The position numbers were made by a program, and so were the translations under genes. Shown piece by piece: positions 36,401 to 48,949 of a DNA stretch of 64,000 nt (positions are counted from its first letter, which is position 1; every line of letters starts with the position of its first letter). This stretch comes from Toxonevra muliebris (taxonomy: Eukaryota > Arthropoda > Insecta > Diptera > Pallopteridae): assembly GCA_963691655.1 (NCBI GenBank), contig OY829327.1, forward strand, positions 66,166,079 to 66,230,078. The letters are read 5' to 3'. The notes beneath the pieces are model-generated. The model had not been told where the DNA came from and did no database searches. It worked only from the letters and a program-made list of their open reading frames with translations.

Positions 36401-37959
36401 TTAACTGAAAGTTAACGCCCCATAGCGTGCAGTTGTTAAAAAAAATAAATCTGCAAAGGAATTATTTGTAAATAATCTTATTAACAACTTTGTATTTTTT
36501 TTCACTATAATTATTTAAAATGCAAAATTTTTGAAATGAAAAATACTAAACTCTTAAAGCGGATTTGTTTCATAATTTGTTGGATTTTAATCATTTTAAA
36601 GCATTTTGTGCATATATTTCTCCTTCTAACTCACTCTCTCTTTCTTACTCTTCCTCACTGAATATGTTGAAGTTTTTATTTTTGGCAAGATATAATGTTT
36701 TCTTTTTAGCCATGTGTATACACGAATTAATACTTTAAAAAAACTTGAAACCAAAAAGATGGAAGCACATAATAATCACAACTATTTTTTTTATGCATAA
36801 ATTTTTGCATTATTTTAGTTATCGTATAAGCATAAACTTACAAATGATCTTTGTTTTTTAAATAAAATAAAGAGAAAAATATTGCTACCCTTACTTATGA
36901 AAATATTTTTTAATATTTGCTGTTTTTGGCAATTAAAATTTCTTGCTTAACCACAGTAATCAAATGTTGTTAGTGCGCGTTGCTGATGTTGTTGTTACTG
37001 CTGCTGTCGCTGATTACCAATTTAAAAATGTTGCATATTATTCATGGAGCATGGGACTTAAGAAAAAAAAAATACATAAATAGCATTACTAAATGTCGTT
37101 GTTGATTGATTTTTTTTTCTTTTTTCCAAATAATAAATTAAAAATAAAAACGCATCATATTTTTTTGTCGGTAGCGGTGCAAATTTGTCTCTTCAAAAAG
37201 ACTTAATGCGATGTTGATGTTTCTGTGTGTTTTTTCGTCTTAGTTTTTGTCTTCTTTTCATTTTTAATTTAGCTTTGATTCAAGGCCATAACGATGTTTT
37301 TATTTGTTGTTATTTTTGCAAATTGTGCTTCTTTTTAGATTTGATGTTGCAATTTGTGTGGGTTTTTTTTAGTTGTTGTTATGTTCAAGTTTATTTCTGG
37401 TTGTTATTCCTGATTTTTTTTTTAAGTTCCACTGAAATTTTGATGAATTAGTTGTTTTTTTTTCTAAATTTGTTATAATTTTAACGCTTTTAATAAATTC
37501 ACGGTTGCTTAGTTTTGGTTAATTTCATTTAATGAATTCATTTCAATCATTCATCATAATTTTAAGTATTTGAAATAAGTAGTTGGTATTTTGTATAAAA
37601 GTAATTTATTTTATCTTCTGTAGTTAATGCTTAGGAGTATATTTTAGGACCATATCTAAAAGTAGCCGAGAGTAAAAATGCGTTAGGCAGAGAAAATTAG
37701 TTTTCAAGATGTAAATGCTTTAACTCGTCTAGTTGTAGTTTCAGGGGTTTCCAAATAGTATGGATATGTGATAAATTTTTGAAAAATAAATAGACAGAAT
37801 GAAGATTCTAGAGACCAGATTAAGGTATGATTATAATGGTCGACGGAGTGTAGATGGTAGGAGTATGGATGGTAGCTTAGAATTTAAAAGCCAGATCGGC
37901 CTTGAGATTGTTGATTGACCCGAATGCCTGGAGGATCACGAGACGGCAACTTCCTTACA
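33421..37959. other. AT-rich non-coding stretch
   Basis: A hAT-type terminus relic (CCGCCATGTATCCGCTAGTGG, on the reverse strand CCACTAGCGGATACATGG followed by G-rich text) ends near 35297. A perfect 18-bp palindrome CATTGAAATATTTCAATG lies at 35578-35595. The rest has poly(T) and TTG runs, for example 37000-37400, that create the phenylalanine-rich frame at 37227. Confidence 0.5.
35215..35297. mobile_element. hAT-type terminus, relic
   Basis: On the reverse strand this reads CCACTAGCGGATACATGGCG then GGGTATTGAGG and a G-rich AGCCGCTCCCCCTCC complement. It shares CACTAGCGGA with the 24.8-kb relic and GCGGATACA with the 27.35-kb element. No partner end was seen upstream. Confidence 0.4.
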
Positions 37960-37995
37960 TTAACCCTTTCGGTACCATGGTGACACCGGTGTCAC
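37960..37995 (+). mobile_element. piggyBac-type end with adjoining 16-bp palindrome
   Basis: TTAA at 37960-37963 is followed by CCCTTTCGGTACC and then by GTGACACCGGTGTCAC at 37980-37995, a perfect 16-bp palindrome. The TTAACCCT(n)CGGT(n)CC pattern parallels the 28.96-kb element. No opposite end (GGTACCGAAAGGGTTAA) was found downstream, so this is an orphan end or a truncated copy. Confidence 0.45.
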
Positions 37996-38186
37996 AAGAT
38001 ATAATTAATGTAACATTTTCAAAAAAAAACCCTAAAAATAGGGAGCAGGTAAAGGAATTAAGTGGTTGAGGAAAAACAAAATGTGTTTTTCTTTTCATCA
38101 AAATAGCTTTTAAGATCTTGAAATGATGATAGCGAAGTTCATGACGAATGGGTTTATAACTTTTCTGCAAAAATGTTCAGGACTTT

Positions 38187-38505
38187 AAAATAGTATCTGA
38201 GTTGTGGCCAAATTTAACGGAGGTATTTTTGGCCATTAATCATGAATCTGTAAAAATTTTTTACGGGTCAGGTCAGATTTCGTTTATATTCGTAAATCTT
38301 GTTTTTTTGAAAATTTTACAAGGGTCTCATGGGGAACATTACTGCTTTTCTACACGAATCATGCAATTTTAAGAGTTTTGGATTGAACAAAATCTAAGAT
38401 TTACGACTGTAAACGAAACCTGATCTGACCCGAAAAAATGGAGATTCGTGATCAGAGTCCAAAAATACTCCAGAAAAACCAGCCAGAGCTCAGATATCAT
38501 TTTGC
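38187..38505. repeat. Long inverted repeat (foldback), arms ~115 bp
   Basis: The left arm (about 38187-38308) contains TAGTATCTGAG, GGAGGTATTTTTGGCC, CGGGTCAGGTCAGATTTCGT and TCGTAAATCTTG. The right arm (about 38394-38505) contains their complements in reverse order: AAGATTTACGA, ACGAAACCTGATCTGACCCG, CCAAAAATACTCC and CTCAGATATC. The spacer is about 85 bp. If transcribed, this would fold into a long hairpin RNA. It follows the orphan piggyBac-type end, and the two may belong to one element. Confidence 0.8.
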
Positions 38506-39527
38506 GGTTGTACAGGAATATAAAAACTGGTAAATCAAATTTTTGTTCGTTTTGAACTAAGTATCAATTCGTATAAATGTTGGTGTTCTCTTACAATCCA
38601 ATAAAAAAATTTACTAAGAAAAAATTTCAAATTCAAGCAAAAAGCGATAAATCCAAATAAAAATCAATAAAAAAAGTTAAACCCAAAAAAAACTGATAAA
38701 TCCAGTTGTAACGGCTGATTCCGCAGTATAAGTATCTCGAAATTAAAAAAATATTGATTTATTGGGGTTTGATAGCTTGCTTCTCAATTGCATTTTATTA
38801 AAAACTTAAGAAAATGTGTGACTATAGTATATCTACTTAGGAAAATCGATTAAATCTCCAAAAGTCAAAAAATATTTCAAGATCAACATGCAGTGCACTC
38901 GAAACTACTTCAAAAACCCACACGACTTCAATATCAACTACAATACAACAACAACAATAATATATACACATATTTATTTGTAGGAAACAAATATTCTGTT
39001 TGGACAATCTCATATTTGCAGCAATTGTTGCTGTTGTGTAGTCTTTTGACTACTTGAATATGTGTTGAAAAAAATGAAATAAAATAAAATGAACATATTT
39101 ATAATCCACTTAGAAATCGCTTCAAAAAATATCTTAAAGATAATTGTTGGCACCTTGCGATGTGATTGGCGTAATTTGTACGATTGCAAAACGTTCAAGG
39201 TCAGCCGATTTCGAAGCATTCATTGTCAAATTATTCATTAAGTGTATGAGATATACATACATACATACAGCATAAAAACTTAAAAATAATTAAGAAACAA
39301 AGAATAAAACATAGAAAGAGATAATGATAAATTATGCAGTAAAACGAAAATAAAGTAAAAATATACAACAACAATTGATCAATAGCAACAAAAAGTGTTT
39401 TCTTATTTACCAAATTGACTAAACGCTCTTTAAATTAAAGAATAAAACAAAACAAAAACAACAAAAGTAGTAATAAAAATAATAATGAAAAAAATTAAAT
39501 GCCGGCTAAAAATGACGTTGACGCTGA

Positions 39528-39535
39528 TGACGTCA
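39528..39535. promoter_or_regulatory. CRE-like palindrome TGACGTCA
   Basis: A perfect octamer inside CTGATGACGTCATGTTG, preceded 16 bases upstream by another TGACGTTGACG word. Function is inferred from the motif only. Confidence 0.3.
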
Positions 39536-39885
39536 TGTTGATATCGAAAAGCAAATAAACAAAAAAAGTAAGTAAAAAATTTTCTACAACGGCAAATATT
39601 ATTAATAGAAACAGCAGAACAGACGAAAAATATTGTATTAACTATAAGAACTAAATAAATAGAAACAAATAGAAAAAAATTGCTCCTAATAACGCATTTA
39701 ATTAAATTGACTGTGAAATCACTTGCATAATTTATTTCTTTTTTTGTAATTTTTGTTCCACATAACAGCAATTTTCCATTTTTAATTCTGTTTAATTAAG
39801 CTTTGTAATAAAAATATCTTCGAAGTTTGTTTTATGAAAATTATTCTGGATATCTCCAAACAAGTTAACTAAACTTCTGCAGTAA

Positions 39886-39981
39886 GAATAAACTTTTTAA
39901 TTTTTACTTAACAAATCGGTCCAAAATTGTCACTAAAAAAACAGTTCCCGAAAGAAATTTGTGGTGTTTGGCGGTATACTG
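39886..39981. mobile_element. Single arm of the 10.6-kb foldback family
   Basis: The 3' part AAATTTGTGGTGTTTGGCGG then TATACTG-TA matches the right arm of the 10558-11449 element, minus a short TCTAATGG segment. Upstream, TTTACTTAACAAATCGGTCC and an AAACAGTTCCCG block also match that arm. Only one arm is present. Its end CGGTATACTG-TA is better preserved and defines the family terminus as CAGTATACCGCC flanked by TA. Confidence 0.7.
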
Positions 39982-40669
39982 TACGTCCATAGATGTAAGC
40001 TATGTTTGCAATAATCTAAAAATGAATCATTTTGTTTTTGTTCTTTAAAACATTTGAAAACATTTAACAATTCACCCGTTAGCATCACGTGTGGGTGTTG
40101 TTTGTTTTTTGTTTTGTCACTTTTTCAAAAAAAAGCTTTTTAATTCTATACATACACTTATTCAAGAGTGTTACAAAATACCTATTATTGATTATGTAAT
40201 GTATATTGAAATTATATCGGTGGTTAAGCTCATAAATGTGTTAAGTGGACTTTTGGAAGAAAATAAGTAAATAGCGGCTCAATATCCAGGTGAAATAAGT
40301 GTTAAGTACTTAAAAAAATAAATATGTAACACAAATTGACACTGAACTCATTTGTGAGCTTAACCATCAAAATATGATACAAAATTATTCTGAGCATTGG
40401 GAATGATTGTGAAAAAATTGACAAATAGCTCAGATTTGGTCAAACTCGAATATGGTCGTTCTTATATTATTATTATTTATAACATATGATTTCTAAATGT
40501 TTGATTATTTACTTAAATGCAATGTGAATCTAATTTAGTTTGATTTCTAGTGATGAGCAAAGAGCGTGAATTTAAAAGTTTTCTTTTTACAGGTCAAGGT
40601 TTGTTTATCGGGCTTAATGTAACGTCATTTTTTTGTCGAAGTGACAACATTTTTTTTTACGGTAGATAT

Positions 40670-41125
40670 GTTTGTTATTATTATTATTATTTGAAGGAAG
40701 GACGACTCGAAAGTCAGGCACTGCGACCTATAAGATCTTTTGTACCAAAGCCCCAAGAAAGAAAGAAAGAAAGGAAGGGAGAAAGAAAGATAGATAAGAA
40801 ACATACCCAAGCCGAGAATCGATCTCGGGTCTCCAGAAACAAGAGTCTGGCACTTTTCCACTAGACCACAGTGGCGATGGTAGGACCTACAGTTTAACGC
40901 CGATTCCGAACGGCTATGTGGCAATTTTTTATCAGCTCGGGGGTCTTGCCATTACCAACCAAGGTGTGTACTTGTACACATTCTTATAATTCTCATCCAC
41001 TTCATATCGATAGTGAATATAAGAAGTTTATGAGAATTAACTACCAGACCAAGACGGGAATCGAACCCGCAACCTTCTGGATGAAAGTCTATTGCACTAT
41101 CCACTAGACTATCGAGGTCGTCGAC
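40670..41125 (-). repeat. Two-headed SINE (two tRNA-like units in tandem)
   Basis: Read on the minus strand, the first unit starts at 41125 with GACGACCTCGATAGTCTAGT and has a clean B box (GCGGGTTCGATTCCC, plus-strand 41057-41071) and a TTTCATCC anticodon-loop region as in tRNA-Glu(TTC). Its body (GGCAATGG-type, CGGAATCGGCGTTAAACTG) matches the 29.6-kb SINE. It runs straight into a second tRNA-like head at 40875-40804 with TGGTCTAGTGGAAAAGTGCC (A box) and GAGATCGATTCTCGG (B box). After that comes an (AAAG)-rich run (plus strand 40755-40800) and a (TAA)n tail (40675-40693). Either a dimeric SINE family or one SINE inserted next to another. Confidence 0.75.
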
Positions 41126-42132
41126 ATGTTTGTTAATGCTTAAAAAATACATTTTTTTTTTAATTTTTACAGGGCCGTTTTCGGGCCATAAACATCTTTG
41201 AAAAAACCGCCAAAAATCTGTGGTTCACTGGATGATTTGAAAAAAAGGAAAGATATTACTTTGTATTGAAATCGCTAGCGTCTGAACTAGAATGCAATTT
41301 GTTGGTAAAAAAAATAACAAGATGATGGCTGTTTTTCGTAATTTTCGACTTTTGAGGTTAGAAAATCGCCTGAAAATCGAGAAATTCAAAACCGGTCTTT
41401 TAGATGGTTCTTTTTAAAAAATGCAAAACTAAAAAAAAAAAAATTTTTATATATTTTAAATATTAATAAACATGTCTACCAAATTTTAAAATGATAGCTT
41501 TTTTCATTATATATAAAAAAAGACCCCTTAAGTCCGAATGGGTGTGAGTATTTTAAATGAAACAAAAGCTAGGTAGGAACTATGTGCTTGGAAAAAGTCT
41601 AGACAAAATTCTCTTCCGAAGAGATTGTACCGAAGATCCACAAAATGATTTTTATAAGTTTTAAAAAGGTTTGGTCATCGATTTTTCAATTTGAGTTTTA
41701 CACTTTCGATACACATTTGATTTCGTTGAAATCATTTCAACGTATCCTGATCAGTGTTAGTGGCTGCAAGGTTGTTCTCATTGACTTTAGAGAGAGTTGT
41801 GATAACGTTATGAACCTTTCCAGTCTTTTGCTTTCCAGTCTTTTCCTTTCCAGAGGCGTTCATCAAACCTAACCTAGATTGAACTCTGATGGATTAAAGT
41901 TACAATACATAAATCGATATCTACCTACTTAAAAATACTCCGAAGAAGTTGAAATTTTTAAAATATAAAATTAATAAAATGCGTTTTTTCAATTCGAAAA
42001 CTGTGCAGTACAGGAAGTTAAAACTCAAAATAATGTAATTAAAAAGAAAAGAAAATATAAACAATAAAATATTTAAATATTAAACAATTTGTATGCCAAG
42101 AATGTATGCACGATATTGTTTATACAGTTCAG

Positions 42133-42173
<41 letters not shown>

Positions 42174-44194
42174 GTATGTATAAGTACATGTGTGTGCATG
42201 TACATGTGTAATGCATACGTAAATATTTAATTTATATACATATATCTACGTATAAAGAAAAGTTGAATACACTCTCTCCCTGGAAACAACAATAAAATCA
42301 GCTACAGCGGCCTTTGAGCTTTAAATAGATTTACAAAAAATTCAAAAAAAGAGCACGCCAACAAGAAATTTGCTAAGCAAACATTTTTCAAGAAACGTGA
42401 TGAAGATTTTTAGATTTTGTTTTTATTTAACTTTGAGTTTGAGCTTTTTCGAAAATGTAAACATTTAAATTTTTATTTTGAAATTAGGGGATTGCACTGA
42501 CTTTAGCATCGAATTTTGGATTTGATATATCTCTCTAAGTTTGACAAAAGGTGGGATAATGCAGATTTGGACACTCACTAAACCAGCGACCTAAGTAGCT
42601 GAGCCTAAGTGGTCAAACCAAAAAAATTTATTAGATTTTCAAAATTGTTTTTCAATGAGTGCTAAAGTTGTTGTTGCACTTGTGTTTGTTATGTTGTACC
42701 TGCATACATATGTACATATATATAATCATACATGAATATATTGTTTGTAGAAGATCACAAAAGCTTAATATGCAATTCAATTTGAAAATTACTTTAAATT
42801 TTGATTTTACTTCCAATACAATATTGATGTATGCTGTTGTTGTCTCTGTATGTTTCTTTATACAATTCCGGTATATTTGCAAGAAAGCAATGCGATGCTG
42901 CTGCCGCTGTTGTTGATGTTGCTGTTGCTGCGGTAGAATATCTTGTTTGCTATTTTGCCATCAGCGTCATCAGCCGCAGCAACAAAAGCAATGCTGACTG
43001 CGACAGTTGTTGAAAGCGCATATATTGTACATATGTATTCGAATATATATATCAATATACTTGTAGTATTTTTTTATTGTTTTTTTTTTTTTTTTATAAA
43101 TAGTTGCGATTTTAAAATTTATGAGTTTTTTGTTGCTGCTGTTGTTTGTAGGAGGTGTTTTATTTTATTATTTTTTATTTTTTTTTCTTTTTTTTGACTT
43201 AATGCTGTTGTTGCTGTTTTTTTTTTTTTTTCATTTGGCTTGTTTTTAATACGCCATAGAAATATAATGCTTTACGGTTCCTCCTCTGTCTATCGAATGA
43301 GGGCAGCAGTGTCGACGGGACGCATGGCGAATGGTTTGGTATCAATGACCGCTAGAATGCAATCAACCTAGTCCAAGGTCAAGTTTTCATTAATTTCAAT
43401 TCGAAATAAAATGAAATTATACAATGTGAACTAGTGCGCGAGTGTGAGTGAGTATAGTATATATATGTGAGTGTGTGTGTAGATATACTTAGAGATATGA
43501 GCGTTTTAAATTATTATAAATAAGAATGTTGCTAATAAATAAAACAAATTATACTACACAAAAAAAAAATTGAAATAGAGAAAGAACAATCGCGTTGACT
43601 GGCAGTGGGCGTCGGGGAAAAGTGCACAAGATTTATTTGTCATTTTGTGTGCAAATTTTTATTTCTTATTTCTTTTTTTTCTTTACTTGCTTCACATTAT
43701 TTTATATTGCCAAGTGGTGGAGGCTTGGTTTGGTTGGTGCTGATTGCAAATTACTTTTTTCTTGCCAATACGGATATTAAAAATTTTTTATAAAGGGGAA
43801 TGTCATTTGTTCATTAACTTGTTGATTAATTTTTCCTAATTTGTTTTAGAGTTCTGTTAACCTATCATAAGGGTACCCGAAATCGTTGGAATTTTTTAAT
43901 GTAACTTTTAGAGTTTAGTTTTGAGACAATTAAAAAAAAATATTTCCTATTTTTTTCCCGGGAACCTAATTATGCCTAAATTTGGTTTCAAACATCGCCT
44001 GTTTCATAACAGAACCAGAATAATTCAGTCGCGAATGTGACAAAGAATTTGACCAGGGAGAAAAGTGGAACGCATTATTTTTTAGATTGGGCCTTTCCTC
44101 TTTCAGAAAAGAACCTTTTTTTTTGTGATGAAAGCTTTGTCATATTTGATTAAGATAATACTAGAATAGGGGATCGTTTTCTAGTACCAGAGGA
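41126..44194. other. Non-coding stretch with microsatellites
   Basis: An (AT)n run covers about 42136-42166, CTGCTGCCGCTGTTGTTGAT-type repeats lie near 42897-42985, and poly(T) lies near 43080 and 43218. Open frames at 42652-43197 on both strands are readings of the CTG/CAA repeats. TTCATCAAACCTAACCTAG near 41860 echoes the CCAACCTAACC at the SINE 3' end near 150, perhaps a scrap of one. Confidence 0.5.
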
Positions 44195-44770
44195 ACTCCA
44201 TTAAAAACGGAATGGTATCTGATTTTTAAATTGTCATATTTTTGAGATTTAGCATTGAGAAGGTGGTAAATAAACATGAGCAGATATTTTTGGTGAGGTA
44301 CAAGGAATGAAGTCCAAAGGAAGTAATAGAGGGCTATCGAAGTCGAAAAATTCATTTTCGGTATTGATTTTTCTCTAAATAATTCTTTTTTCTTTTTCAG
44401 AATATTCTCATCAAACAAGGGGTATAGGATGGTTTTGGGGTCGAGAAATTAAATTTAAAACCTCCCTAGGGGTCAGAGTATTCTTCATCTCAATAACACA
44501 ATTTTGTGGAGAAAAACGAAAGATTTTAGGGAAAAATAAATAACAAAAATGTATTTCCTGACCCCACAAAAACTGAAATTTAAAAAAAAAAAATTCAGTG
44601 GCGCTCCAATGCGGAGATCGGATGCCAAAAATGATTTTTTTTTACCTAAAAAATCCATCGGGCTCCATGTACCTCATTTCCCACACCTTGACAAAAATAT
44701 GTACCCACCTCAAATTACCACTTTTCCATGGTCGTTTACAGCATAACCAGGTACCATTCCGTGTTCAGAG
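44195..44770. repeat. Diverged long inverted repeat
   Basis: ACGGAATGGTATCTG near 44208 pairs with the reverse complement of CAGGTACCATTCCGTG near 44750, and weaker matches continue inwards (TATTTTTGGTGAGGTACA near 44287 against TACCCACCTCAAATTACC/TGTACCTCATTTCCC near 44670-44720). The arms are about 130 bp and clearly older than those at 38.2 kb. No flanking duplication was found. Confidence 0.4.
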
Positions 44771-47700
44771 ACACGTACCCTTCCTTTTTTTGGGAATCGC
44801 TGTGGTGCTATGACTCACTTCTCAAACTGACTTTTTGATATGATTTTAAAAAAATTGGAAGTTTTATGAAATTTTTTGTGCTTGGAAATTTTTCATTTTT
44901 AGTTGATAATTTAATGAAATTGAATTAAATTTAAAGAATATTATGACTGAAATTTAGAAGAAAACTTTAGCGTTCTTTCAACTTTTCATCTTCATTATTT
45001 ATCTTCTTTTAAATTTATACTGTTAACTTGTAAAACTACAACTTACTTAATTAATTTGTCGGATAAACTCGGATAATTTATACTCACTTTAAGAATTTTT
45101 TTCTCATAATTAATGTGTCCATTAAAACAACAAAGATTACTCACCTGAAAAAAGAAAAAAAAATTGCAATTAATTAAAGCTCGTATATTTAAGTTGTTAC
45201 TAAAAAGTGAGTTTAAAAAGAAACAAAAATTATGTCATTGTGTGTGTGTGTCGATACTAAAATTAGCAGCCATTTAAATGTGGAAATTACCTAACCAAAT
45301 CACATAATACACAGAATTGAGTAGAGCGGAGTCGGCATTATAAACAGCAGAAGGAAGTTGCAATCAATATTGCTTTATAAATTTTTAGAATGTACATATA
45401 AGTATTTACATATGTACATATGTATGTATATATGTATTCGTGCAGCACAATTCTGGAAAAACACACACATCGCGCACTCACACTAAGGAAAGTGCACGCT
45501 TAATGTCCACGCAATATTACATTTTCTTTGCAAGTAATTTTCCAATATCAAACATTTGTGTCCTTGAAATGATTTCCCCCTTTCACAATGACAGTGTGTG
45601 TGTGAGAGAGTATATGTTTATGTATAATATTATTCAAATCGAAATTTCAATTGACACGCAACTTTGTGAACAACTTCTAATACTTTATTTTATTTATTGT
45701 TGCTTTTTACCTGCAAAATAAATATGTATACACAAAAATAATATGTAGATACGGGCGATTCCTTATAAAATTTTGAATTCTCGGGATCATTATACAATAA
45801 CAGAAATATAAGAAACAAATTATGACTATTTTTAGCTTTTCTTTCAGAAACTTTTTTGAATTTGCTCATGTGCACAAACTAAATTTCAATAATTTATTTA
45901 AAATTTCCGAACGATGTCACAGTATATAAAAAACAGTTCAAAGAATTCATACACAGCTACAATATTTATATGCTTAACAAATTTGACATCAATCATTATC
46001 TGCCATTTTTCGGGTATACTTTTGTCATACTTTATGACTGAATGACTAGAAACTTTATAGGATTTGATATTTTCAGATTTTTGTTTGTAAAAAATTTCTT
46101 ATTAAACACAGAAAAAACATAAATTTGATTTTTAATTGAAAAAAATTGTTCTGTTAATGAAAACACCAACCAACTAGATGGACGTAAACGTTGCAATGAA
46201 TTAAGACCGCATAGTGACCGAAGTCACCTATGGTGCGAATTGTAATTTTATACGGAATCACCCATGTGCAAAAGTTTTTTTGGTATTTTTTATTGTATTT
46301 GGAGTTTAGTAAAGAAATTGACCTTGCTGTTATTTAATTCTAAGGAAAACATTTTTGTAGTAGCATGATTTCCACGGCAAAATGTTATAAATCAAATTAG
46401 GATGTTCACTTCGATAGGTTTTCCTAATTAATATTTTTTTTCTAGGTTTTTTTAAACATTTTGGAGGATTTATATATTGCAAAAATAATTATAAAGTTTC
46501 ACGTGATGAAAAACAAATGCAAATGCTATTGAATTACATAGAAACTATAGAAATTTTTGGTTCTTGTTGCAAAAATAGTTTTAATTCGTCGAGATGTTCA
46601 AGGGCCAACTGCATTTCTATTCATAAAAATTCAACTTCGACAAGTTTTTATACATAACACTTCAATGGCTTTTAAATATGGGGGAAAATAATCGTTTCGA
46701 ATAGTTGCACAAAACAGCGATTGGCAATGCTAATCGCTCTCAAACAATCGTAACGATTTTCAAAGGCAATGTATCGGATAGCAGTTGCGTAGCCTTCAGT
46801 GGGAGAACGACCCAAATGCTATAAATAGTCGAACTTAATTTTTACTTGTTATGAGAAATGATCTGAAAATACTTCGCATTAAATTTATGACTCTAGCTCT
46901 TGGAGTTGCATGTCATTTTCATATATAAATGAGAGGATAATGCAGGTGCAAGGACAGCTTTCTGTTCATTATATTTTCTATAATTACTGCATTGAATAAT
47001 AATTGAATATGTTGCAAAAAAACTGGCATTTGCGCTATTTTTCTAAGTTGCTTTGCTGTGAGCTACATACTCGTAAGTTGCGATATAAAACAAAGTGACT
47101 TCAGAAATTCTAGTAGAAGCTGTTTAAAACTAAAATTTTAATAGCGTTTACATATGAATAGAGATATGCTTTTGTAGCTAATTACATATGTATGCACGTA
47201 TTTCGGATTTTATAAACTATTTGTATAAAAATCTACTCAAATTTGAGTCAAAGTTACATTCATGCGCATTTGGGAGAGAAATCGAGAGACCGGTAAATTG
47301 ATTGCACTCGAAAAACCCCAACAAACGCCAGAGCAGCTACAGCAACAACAACAACATAGTTGACAACACTTTTTTCTGTAGCATTTTGAAAATTGACAAC
47401 GTTTGCGCGGGAAAAACCGGCAAAAGTTTTGTGCAGCGAAATGTGATGTATTCGTTTTGTGTATGTAAGTGTATATCCGTGTGCGTGTGTGTATGTAATC
47501 CTGGGTATTTGGTTCTTGCTGGCACCGCCCCTCCTACACAGCGCGCCCGTTTAGTTCTATTCCATTTCTGCTTGTTTGTTTGTGTTTGGCACATGCGACC
47601 CAGTGAACCACTCTCTGATGCTCTGACTATTGTTGTAGCTGTTGCAGTTGTTGGGCTCGTGAAGAATAAAAGGGAGAAATGAGAATTTGTTGTTGGTTTG

Positions 47701-48900
47701 CGGTTGCTTGTTGTCATGCGAATTCGCCGCAACCCTCAAAGTGCTGCATATTGATTTTTCGCTTTGACTTTATATTTTTTGCATTTGAGCTGGCAGCAAC
47801 CATGACATGCATGAATTTTTTTTATGAGTGTGTGTGTGTGCATGTGTTCACCAGCTTGTGTGTGTATTGGAATTTTCATGCCCATTCTACTTACGTAGAA
47901 ACGTCGGAATACGCCATTTTTATTGCTGTACTGCTGACCTTGAATTTATTTGCATTGGTCTGGTGGCGAAACATTACAACGTAGCATATGTATGTGTGTG
48001 TGTGTGCCCGAACATCTATGAATGTATGTGTACACGTGTGCATGCTTGAGTTTTTCGTTTTGTATCTGCAGTTGTTCAGAGTGTATCTAGTATATTTTGC
48101 CTTGACAAAGTCACTTGCAGTGGGAATGAATTGTCATTTGGCCTTTTCTTTTTTTTAAGAAAATATGCATGGGTTTGTGTGTGAGCATGTCTGCTTGCAC
48201 GAGTTTTTAATGATGAGAACATTACATTTTACATTATGATGACAACAAGAATTTTCAGAAGTTTAGGCCACACTCAGTTTAATGAAATTCTATCAATACT
48301 TTCCCGCACAAATGTGTTAAAATAGTTTCAAAATATTTCAGGAAACGAAAAAACTTCCTGTCCAATTGTTTATTTTTACATACATAAATACCTTCAAAAT
48401 TACAATTTTCGTTTAGCTCTGATTTCTTTTACGTATCTGATAGACCAGTAAAACTAAGGATAAAATGTGCCGTTTTGTCCAAATTATAAGGACATGCCAA
48501 AGAGTAATTTTCGAAAAAAATATATTTAAATGTGCATTATTTATCTCTAGTAAAACGAATAATAACAATGAATTTACAATTTCAACACTTTTGTGGTACT
48601 GTTAAACACTCAAAATCCAAAAAAAAAAAAAAAAAATATAGAAAAAATAAATCTAATAATTAATATTTCTCAAAAATTAATTTCACAGAAAAAAACGAAA
48701 TTAATTAGTTACTGTTTTGTAAATGTTGTATACCTAATACTAATAATGTGAATAATTCAATGCTTCAAGAAATATAAATATATTTTAAGTTTTGCATTCT
48801 GAAATCTATTTTATTTAGTTTTAATTTTCTACAAAGTTCAGCTGAAGAAATAATAAAAATAAGTTTCGAAATCATTCAAAGCAGAGTTTTTGTAACATAC
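44771..48900. other. Non-coding stretch; CA/TG-rich patch 47.3-48.1 kb
   Basis: From 47290 to 48060 there is more G+C, (GT)n runs and two overlapping open frames of 126 and 131 codons on opposite strands. Both are read through GT, CAA and AAC repeats, and neither has a domain I recognise. The rest is AT-rich. A run of about 18 A lies near 48620. Confidence 0.45.
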
Positions 48901-48949
48901 TTAGTAAAATTGTTAATATTGTGGTTCATACGTTTGATGAAAAAAGTTT

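Larger units (their letters stand above)
38506..40669. other. AT-rich non-coding stretch with foldback arm and CRE
   Basis: It includes the 39.9-kb foldback arm and a perfect TGACGTCA at 39528. CAACAACAACAATAATATA and CATACATACATACA microsatellites lie near 38945 and 39255. Minus-strand frames at 39231 and 39430 are poly-Phe/Ile low complexity. Confidence 0.5.

Noticed and set aside
39430..39771. 113-codon minus-strand frame
   Set aside because: It is a poly-Phe/Ile/Val string from poly(A)/CAA-rich DNA with no motif.
41044..41123. A genuine tRNA-Glu gene
   Set aside because: The A and B boxes are good, but the acceptor stem ends do not pair well, and the segment continues into a SINE body shared with other copies.
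42136..42172. (AT)n run as an origin or regulatory site
   Set aside because: Simple microsatellite without accompanying structure.
47302..47732. Overlapping 126- and 131-codon frames on opposite strands
   Set aside because: Both are read through GT/CA and CAA/TTG repeats; two long overlapping antisense frames from repeats are more likely chance than two genes.
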